Source: JBFKQC01 sp041627895 (GTDB taxonomy: Bacteria > Pseudomonadota > Alphaproteobacteria > Rhodobacterales > Rhodobacteraceae). Taken from it: 11,097 bases of DNA. Of the stretch, positions 6,634-11,097 are shown one piece after another. The notes beneath the pieces were generated by a model, which was not told where the DNA came from, did no database searches, and saw only the letters and a program-made list of their open reading frames with translations. The stretch spans positions 1 through 11,097 of the forward strand of contig JBFKQC010000097.1 in assembly GCA_041627895.1 (NCBI GenBank), written 5' to 3'. Position 1 is the first letter of the stretch. Every line of letters begins with the position of its first letter. Both the position numbers and the translations under genes were made by a program.

Positions 6634-7989
6634 ATGGACCCGATTTCCCTGGGCATTCTCGGGCTCGTCGTCCTGGTCGCGCTGATCGCGATCCGGGTGC
6701 CGATCGCCTATTCGATGATCCTCGTGGGCGGCGTCGGCGTGATGATCGTCAACGGTCCGCTGCTGGTGTTCTCGCAGCTCAAGACGCTGGGCTGGGGCGT
6801 GTTCTCGAATTACGGGCTGTCCGTCGTGCCGATGTTCGTGCTGATGGGGGCGCTTGCCAGCCGCGCGGGGCTTTCCCAGGCGCTGTTCCGCGGCGCCAAT
6901 GCCTGGCTGGGCTGGATGCGGGGCGGCACCGCGATGGCGGCGATCGCGGGTTGCGCCGGGTTCGGCGCGGTCTGCGGATCGTCGCTGGCCACCGCGTCCA
7001 CCATGGGCCGCGTCGCGCTGCCGGAGCTGAAGCGCTACAACTACTCGGGCGCGCTGGCGACGGGCTCGCTGGCGGCGGGCGGGGTGCTGGGCATCCTGAT
7101 CCCGCCCTCGGTCGTGCTGATCATCTACGCGATCATCGTCGAGGCCAATATCGTGACGATGTTCGCCGCCGCGATGATCCCGGGGATGCTGGCGGTGGTG
7201 CTGTTCATCCTGACCATCGCCGTCTACGTCGCGATCCGGCCCGAGGCCGGGCCAAAGCACGAAGGCGTCGATTTCCACGAATTCCGCGACGCCACGATCG
7301 GTGTGATCCCGGTGATGGTGATTTTCGGCCTGGTGCTCGGCGGCATCTACGGCGGCTTCTTCAACCCGACGCCGGCGGCGGCGGTGGGCGTGGCGCTGGT
7401 CTGGATCTACGGCGTCTTCAAGCGCACGATCAGGATCGGCGAGCTGGTGGGCGCGCTGAAAGAGACCGCCGGCACGACGGGCATGATCTATCTGATCCTG
7501 CTGGGCGCGGAACTGATGAAGATCTTCATGTCGCGGATCGGTCTGCCGCAGGCCACCGCCGACTGGATCGCGGGATCGGGCATGGAACCGATGCTGATCG
7601 TGATCATCCTGCTGGTGGCGCTGATCGCGCTTGGCTGCCTGATGGATTCGCTCAGCATGATCCTGCTGGTGATCCCGTTTTTCTGGCCGGTGCTGGTCGA
7701 GATCAACGGCGGGCTCTACATGCCGTCCGAGGGCTCGGGCTTTGGCATGTCGACGGAGGATCTGAAGATCTGGTTCGGCATCCTGGCGCTGATCGTGGTG
7801 GAACTCGGCCTGATCACGCCGCCGGTGGGCATGAACGTGTTCGTCATCTCGGCGCTGGCCCGGGACACGCCGATGATCGAGACCTTCAAGGGCGTGCTGC
7901 CGTTCTTCGGCGCCGAACTGATGCGCGTCGCGGTGCTGCTGGCGTTCCCGGCGATCACGCTCTGGCTGCCGAACTGGCTGAACAGCTAA
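6634..7989 (+). CDS. dctM: TRAP transporter large permease subunit (DctM family)
   Basis: This 451-residue multi-pass protein, with roughly eleven or twelve hydrophobic segments, forms the ion-coupled transport pathway of the TRAP system. The first conserved block is GFGAVCGSSLATASTMGR (109-126), followed by ALPELKRYNY (128-137) and GILIPPS (153-159). The second half has the equivalent CLMDSLSMILLVIP (335-348) and GLITPPVGMNVFVI (392-405). Two details are unusual. The GFFNPTPAAAVG block (241-252) has Pro247 where many family members have Glu (PTE). A short Gly/Ser-rich insertion lies near 357-378, before KIWFGIL, which accounts for the slightly long chain. It is last in the operon. Beyond it lie only the convergent gap and the Opp genes on the other strand. 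Confidence 0.94.
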   Translation: MDPISLGILGLVVLVALIAIRVPIAYSMILVGGVGVMIVNGPLLVFSQLKTLGWGVFSNYGLSVVPMFVLMGALASRAGLSQALFRGANAWLGWMRGGTAMAAIAGCAGFGAVCGSSLATASTMGRVALPELKRYNYSGALATGSLAAGGVLGILIPPSVVLIIYAIIVEANIVTMFAAAMIPGMLAVVLFILTIAVYVAIRPEAGPKHEGVDFHEFRDATIGVIPVMVIFGLVLGGIYGGFFNPTPAAAVGVALVWIYGVFKRTIRIGELVGALKETAGTTGMIYLILLGAELMKIFMSRIGLPQATADWIAGSGMEPMLIVIILLVALIALGCLMDSLSMILLVIPFFWPVLVEINGGLYMPSEGSGFGMSTEDLKIWFGILALIVVELGLITPPVGMNVFVISALARDTPMIETFKGVLPFFGAELMRVAVLLAFPAITLWLPNWLNS

Positions 7990-7990
7990 T

Positions 7991-8034
7991 GCAATTTCCA
8001 GCGAAGCCGATCCGGCGAAGCATCGCGAAATTGC
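7991..8034 (+). terminator. Nested inverted repeat just after the TRAP operon
   Basis: GCAATTTC (7991-7998) begins 2 nt after the dctM stop and is matched by GAAATTGC (8027-8034). Between the arms, GCCG-ATC-CGGC (8006-8016) can form a small inner hairpin. The structure may end or stabilise the TRAP mRNA. No T-run follows, so intrinsic termination is uncertain. Confidence 0.4.
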
Positions 8035-8056
8035 GCCGGGCAAACGGGACAGAGCG

Positions 8057-8084
8057 CATTCCGTGACTCGAAGATCGCGGAATG
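8057..8084. terminator. Inverted repeat between the convergent TRAP and Opp operons
   Basis: CATTCCG (8057-8063) and CGGAATG (8078-8084) form a 7-bp stem with a 14-nt loop, 10 nt beyond the stop of the Opp ATPase gene (8094). Being symmetric, it could serve transcripts from either strand. On the plus strand GGCTTT follows, which is only a weak T-stretch. Confidence 0.35.
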
Positions 8085-8093
8085 GGCTTTAGC

Positions 8094-9932
8094 CTACGGC
8101 GTCTTCCGCGCATCCGCGGGCGCGCCGGCGGCGGGGCCAAGCACCTCGTCGAGCGCGTCGTGCTCGGCCACGAAATGCCCGGACGCGACCTCGGTCAGCC
8201 GGGGCACGTAATCGGTCTGCCCGGCGCGCAGCCGCGAGGGCAGGAACCTGAGCCGCGCCAGAGGGTCCAGCGCCGAGGGCAGCTCTCCCGGCAGCCTGAT
8301 CCGCCGGCGCCGCCGCTCGACCGCCGGGTCGGGCACCGGCACCGCCGAGATCAGCGAGCGGGTGTAGGGATGGCGCGGGTCGTCGAACAGCGCATCGCGG
8401 TCCGCGAGTTCGACCACGCGCCCGAGATACAGCACCATGATCCGGTCGGCGACCTCGCGCACCACGCTGAGATCGTGGCTGATGAAGATCATCGACATGC
8501 CGAACTCAGCGCGCAAGTCCTTCAGAAGCTTCAGGATCTGCGCCTGCACCGAGACGTCGAGCGCGCTGACCGCCTCGTCGCAGACGATCAGCCGCGGGGT
8601 GTTGATCATCGCCCGCGCGATGCCGACGCGCTGGTTTTGCCCGCCCGACAATTCGTGCGGGTAGCGGTTCATCATCCGCGGGTCCAGCCCGACCCGGTCC
8701 ATCATCGCGGCGACCTGGCGGCGGCGGTCGGAGGCGGGCAGGTCGGGGCGATGCGTCGTCAGCGGCTCGGCGATCGAGGCGGAAATCGTCATCCGCGGGT
8801 CGAGGCTCGCCAGCGGGTCCTGAAACACGATTTGCAAGTCCTTGCGGTGTTTCTTCAGGTGCCGCGCGTCGAGCCGTGTCAGGTCCTGCCCCAGCCAGGC
8901 CACGCTGCCGCCGGTGGGCGCGATCAGCTGCAGGATGGCGCGGGCCAGCGTGGACTTGCCGCAGCCCGATTCGCCCACCAGCCCCAGCGTCTCGCCCTCG
9001 GCGATCTCCAGGCTCACGCCGTCGACGGCGCGCAGATCCAGCCGCCGGCCGAAAAGCCCCCCCGGCACCCGGACCTGGAACCGCACCTCGACGTCCTTTG
9101 CCGCCAGGATCGTCGGGCGCCCGGCGGGCTGCGGCGCGCGCGCCCCCGGCCGGTCGAGCCGCGGCATCGCGTCCAGCAGCCTTCGCGTGTAGGCGTGCGC
9201 GGGGCGGTAGAAAATGTCCTCCGCCGCGCCGCCTTCGACGAAGGCGCCGTCCTTCATCACCTCGATCCGGTCGCACATCCGCGCCACGACGCCCATGTCG
9301 TGCGTGATCAGCGCCACCGCGGTGCCGTGTTCGCGCTGCAGATCGGCGATCAGGTCGAGGATGTCGGCCTGCACGGTGACGTCCAGCGCGGTGGTCGGCT
9401 CGTCCGCGATCAGAAGCTTCGGCGACAGCAGCATCGCCATGGCGATCATCACCCGCTGGCGCTGGCCGCCGGACAGCTCGTGCGGGAACTGGCCCAGCCG
9501 CCGCGCCGCGTCGGGCATCCGCACTTTGTCCAGCCAGTCGAGGCAATGGCGCCGCGCCGCCGCGCCGCGCTTGTCGGTGTGGATGGCCACCACCTCGGCC
9601 ATCTGGTCGCCGATCCGCAGATGCGGGGTCAGCGCGGTCAGCGGGTCCTGGAAAATCATCGTCATCGCCCGGCCGCGCACCCGGTTCAGCGCGCGGGGGG
9701 CGAGGTTCAGGATTTCCTCGCCTTGCAGCCGCACCGATCCGGCCGCCCGCCCGTTGCGCGCCAGAAGGCCCATCGCGGCCAGGAACGTCTGGCTCTTGCC
9801 CGATCCGCTTTCGCCGACCACGCCCAGGCATTCGCCGGGCGCGATGGTCAGCGAGACGTCCCGCACCGCCTCGACCATGCCGTCGGGCGTGTCGAAGGTG
9901 ACGGACAGGTCCCTGACGTCGAAGAGCGCCAT
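8094..9932 (-). CDS. Fused double ABC ATPase of the oligopeptide importer (OppD-OppF type)
   Basis: Two complete nucleotide-binding domains lie in one 612-residue chain, equivalent to OppD plus OppF and organised like GsiA or YejF. Domain 1 has Walker A GESGSGKS (40-47), Q-loop Gln95, signature LSGGQ (153-157), Walker B LLIADEP (173-179) with Glu178, and His211. Domain 2 has Walker A GESGCGKS (320-327), Gln371, LSGGQ (428-432), Walker B IVCDEA (449-454) with Glu453, and His486. Both sites look catalytically intact. A linker (about 258-275) joins them. The C-terminal Oligo_HPY-like tail is recognisable by HPYTRSL and LPGELPS, but the cysteines usual in that tail are absent. The ATG at 9932 directly follows the oppC stop (TGAATG), with AAGGA 7 nt upstream inside oppC, so translation is probably coupled. 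It is the last gene of the operon. Peptide uptake is the likely role. Confidence 0.94.
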   Translation of the reverse strand: MALFDVRDLSVTFDTPDGMVEAVRDVSLTIAPGECLGVVGESGSGKSQTFLAAMGLLARNGRAAGSVRLQGEEILNLAPRALNRVRGRAMTMIFQDPLTALTPHLRIGDQMAEVVAIHTDKRGAAARRHCLDWLDKVRMPDAARRLGQFPHELSGGQRQRVMIAMAMLLSPKLLIADEPTTALDVTVQADILDLIADLQREHGTAVALITHDMGVVARMCDRIEVMKDGAFVEGGAAEDIFYRPAHAYTRRLLDAMPRLDRPGARAPQPAGRPTILAAKDVEVRFQVRVPGGLFGRRLDLRAVDGVSLEIAEGETLGLVGESGCGKSTLARAILQLIAPTGGSVAWLGQDLTRLDARHLKKHRKDLQIVFQDPLASLDPRMTISASIAEPLTTHRPDLPASDRRRQVAAMMDRVGLDPRMMNRYPHELSGGQNQRVGIARAMINTPRLIVCDEAVSALDVSVQAQILKLLKDLRAEFGMSMIFISHDLSVVREVADRIMVLYLGRVVELADRDALFDDPRHPYTRSLISAVPVPDPAVERRRRRIRLPGELPSALDPLARLRFLPSRLRAGQTDYVPRLTEVASGHFVAEHDALDEVLGPAAGAPADARKTP

Positions 9933-10841
9933 TCAGCGGTCCTTTGGGTCGAGCGCGTCGCGCAGCCCGTCGCCGATGAAGAACATGCAGACGATGGTCA
10001 GAAGGAAGAACGATAGCGGATAGGCAAGCTGCCACAGCGTGCCGTAGCCCATCGTTCCCGCGCCTTCCGAGATCAGCGCGCCGAGCGAGGTGTTGGGTTC
10101 CTGCACGCCGAGGCCGAGGAACGAGATGAACGATTCCGCCAGGATCATCTCGGGCACCAGAAGCGAGGCATAGACGATGACGACGCCCAGGAGGTTCGGC
10201 AGGATGTGGCGCCAGATGATCATCGCGTTCGACACGCCGGCGGCGCGGGCGGCCTCGATGAACTCGCGGTTCTTCAGGCTCAGCGTCTGGCCGCGGACGA
10301 CGCGCGACATGGTCAGCCAGCCGGTCAGGCCGAGGCCGACGAACAGCATGAAGAACGAGCGCTCGAAGATCACCATCAGCAGGATGATCACCAGCGTCGC
10401 CGGGATCGCCAGCAGGATGTCGACCCAGCGCATCATGAACCCGTCCACCCGGCCGCCGGCGAACCCCGCCACCGCGCCATAGCTGGTGCCGACGATCAGT
10501 GCGACGGCCGCGCCGATCAGCCCGACCAGAAGCGAGGTGCGCGTGCCCTGCAGGGTCCGCGCGTAAAGATCGCGGCCCAGATCGTCGGTGCCGAAATAGT
10601 GCCCGGATTCGATGCTCGGCGCGCCCAGCCGCCGGACGTCGCCCATCGCGGTCCAGTCGATCTCTTCGAACGACCATTGCGCAAAGAACGGCCCGATGGT
10701 GACGAAGGCCACCAGCGCCGCCAGCACCATGGTCGCGCCCACCGCGGCGCGGTTGCGGAAGAACCGCAGATAGGCGTCCTGCCAGAGCGAGCGGCCCCTG
10801 ATTGCGGTCTGTGCGTCGAAAGGGCCGCCGAACTCGGTCAT
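9933..10841 (-). CDS. oppC: Oligopeptide ABC transporter permease OppC
   Basis: The 302-residue product closely follows the OppC pattern and has the usual length for it. It has an N-terminal RGRSLWQDA (16-24), a first membrane segment (about 34-54), IDWTAM (61-66) and ESGHYFGTDDLGRDLYAR (78-95), typical of DppC/OppC proteins. The core follows, with SRVVRGQTLSLKNREFIEAARAAG across 179-202. The EAA coupling loop (about 196-216, EAARAAGVS to RHILPN) contacts the ATPase. FLGLGVQEP (241-249) and the tail IGDGLRDALDPKDR (289-302) complete it. The ATG at 10841 is chosen because the product then begins just before the conserved N-terminus; an in-frame ATG at 11036 would overlap oppB and add a Gly/Arg/Pro-rich stretch that is not part of the family. 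The ribosome binding site is weak. The oppB-type gene lies upstream and the fused ATPase follows directly. Confidence 0.94.
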   Translation of the reverse strand: MTEFGGPFDAQTAIRGRSLWQDAYLRFFRNRAAVGATMVLAALVAFVTIGPFFAQWSFEEIDWTAMGDVRRLGAPSIESGHYFGTDDLGRDLYARTLQGTRTSLLVGLIGAAVALIVGTSYGAVAGFAGGRVDGFMMRWVDILLAIPATLVIILLMVIFERSFFMLFVGLGLTGWLTMSRVVRGQTLSLKNREFIEAARAAGVSNAMIIWRHILPNLLGVVIVYASLLVPEMILAESFISFLGLGVQEPNTSLGALISEGAGTMGYGTLWQLAYPLSFFLLTIVCMFFIGDGLRDALDPKDR

Positions 10842-10883
10842 ATGGGTGCCCCGCCCGGAAAAACCGGCGCTCCAAGGCCGCGA

Positions 10884-10990
10884 GGATCGCCCCCGGCCGC
10901 GGGGCGGGGGCATCGCCCCCGCCCCGGGGGTGCGGGCGCCGGCGATCCGGGCCTGCGGCCCGGGGAATGCCGATATGAAACAGGCATTTC
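10884..10990 (-). repeat. Multi-hairpin intercistronic element between oppB and oppC
   Basis: The 163-nt gap between the two permease genes (10842-11004) is unusually long for this compact operon. It holds four inverted repeats. (a) 10964-10971 with 10983-10990 is an 8-bp stem containing AATGCC/GGCATT and one G-T pair. (b) CCGGGCC (10947-10953) pairs with GGCCCGG (10957-10963). (c) A perfect 12-bp GC stem, 10900-10911 with 10915-10926, has a 3-nt loop. (d) GGATCGCC (10884-10891) pairs with GGCGATCC (10941-10948) and encloses (c); it shares two bases with (b). No T-tract follows. It may stabilise or attenuate the mRNA, or be a REP-like repeat. Confidence 0.55.
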
Positions 10991-11004
10991 GATCCCCTGC
11001 ATCC

Positions 11005-11097
11005 CTAATACCTGATCTTCGGGTCGAGCCAGGCATAAAGCAGATCCGTGATCAGGTTGAACAGGATCGTCAGCGCGCCGTAGAGGATCGTCACGCC
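11005..11097 (-). CDS. oppB: Oligopeptide ABC transporter permease, OppB type (C-terminal fragment)
   Basis: Only the last 30 codons and the stop are in the window; the gene continues past the right edge. The fragment is a hydrophobic helix followed by the end LLYAWLDPKIRY. A last membrane segment ending in a short DPxIRY-like tail is typical of DppB/OppB permeases. Its position upstream of oppC on the same strand fits the standard oppB-oppC-oppD-oppF order. The call rests on a short stretch plus context, so a DppB-type relative is equally possible. Confidence 0.75.
   Translation of the reverse strand, partial: GVTILYGALTILFNLITDLLYAWLDPKIRY

Noticed and set aside
6373..8043. A 556-codon minus-strand open frame opposite the TRAP permease genes
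   Set aside because: Its product is dominated by Asp, His, Arg and Gln and shows no domain; it mirrors the hydrophobic codons of the large permease on the plus strand.
8082..10016. A 644-codon open frame on the plus strand opposite the fused ABC ATPase
   Set aside because: Same cause as the antisense frame over the acylase. The composition is low in hydrophobic residues and very rich in His/Arg/Gln/Asp, while the minus strand has all ABC ATPase motifs.
10842..11036. A longer OppC product starting at 11036
   Set aside because: The extension overlaps the end of oppB and runs through the hairpin-rich gap. It encodes a Gly/Arg/Pro-rich stretch unlike OppC N-termini.
1..11097. CRISPR arrays, insertion sequences, toxin-antitoxin or phage-defence modules
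   Set aside because: I looked for regularly spaced direct repeats, transposase-like frames and small paired genes and saw none. The coding space is taken up by recognisable metabolic, envelope and transport genes.

Overview
The window is 11.1 kb of GC-rich, densely coding bacterial chromosome. The gene types, the strong G/C preference at third codon positions, the TRAP transporter and the compact GTGA and TGAATG gene junctions suggest an alphaproteobacterium, most likely of the Rhodobacteraceae/Paracoccaceae (Rhodobacterales). That placement is an inference from gene content and style; no 16S or other phylogenetic marker is present.

Layout. (1) 1-51: possible first codons of a minus-strand gene running off the left edge, over a G-quadruplex-type G-run cluster. 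(2) 107-2566 (-): membrane-anchored penicillin acylase family Ntn-hydrolase. (3) 2649-3524 (+): NAD(P)-dependent oxidoreductase of the 3-hydroxyisobutyrate/beta-hydroxyacid dehydrogenase family, transcribed divergently from the acylase across an 82-nt spacer. (4) 3645-4687 (-): two-gene operon of a YqaA/DedA-like (VTT-domain) membrane protein and the quinone-linked thiol oxidase DsbB, coupled by a 4-nt GTGA overlap. (5) 4798-4883 (+): tRNA-Leu(CAA) with encoded CCA. (6) 5070-7989 (+): complete tripartite TRAP transporter (periplasmic solute receptor, small permease, large permease) with an identifiable leader containing a candidate operator and promoter. (7) 8094-11097 (-): the 3' part of an oligopeptide (Opp) ABC importer operon: end of an OppB-type permease, a 163-nt structured intercistronic gap, an OppC permease, and a fused OppD-OppF double ATPase. 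OppA and most of OppB would lie beyond the right edge.

How the genes work together. The two transport operons are independent and converge at about 8.0-8.1 kb. The TRAP system would use an ion gradient to import a small organic acid or similar solute, and the Opp system would use ATP to import peptides. DsbB re-oxidises DsbA for periplasmic disulfide formation; no dsbA is in the window. The acylase and the dehydrogenase are metabolic enzymes whose substrates cannot be read from the sequence.

Novelty. I found no defence system, mobile element, CRISPR array or phage gene, and no convincing undescribed multi-gene system. The best leads are smaller: a multi-hairpin element between oppB and oppC, loss of the usual C-terminal cysteines in the fused Opp ATPase, an operator-like inverted repeat before the TRAP genes, and the coupled YqaA-DsbB pair.
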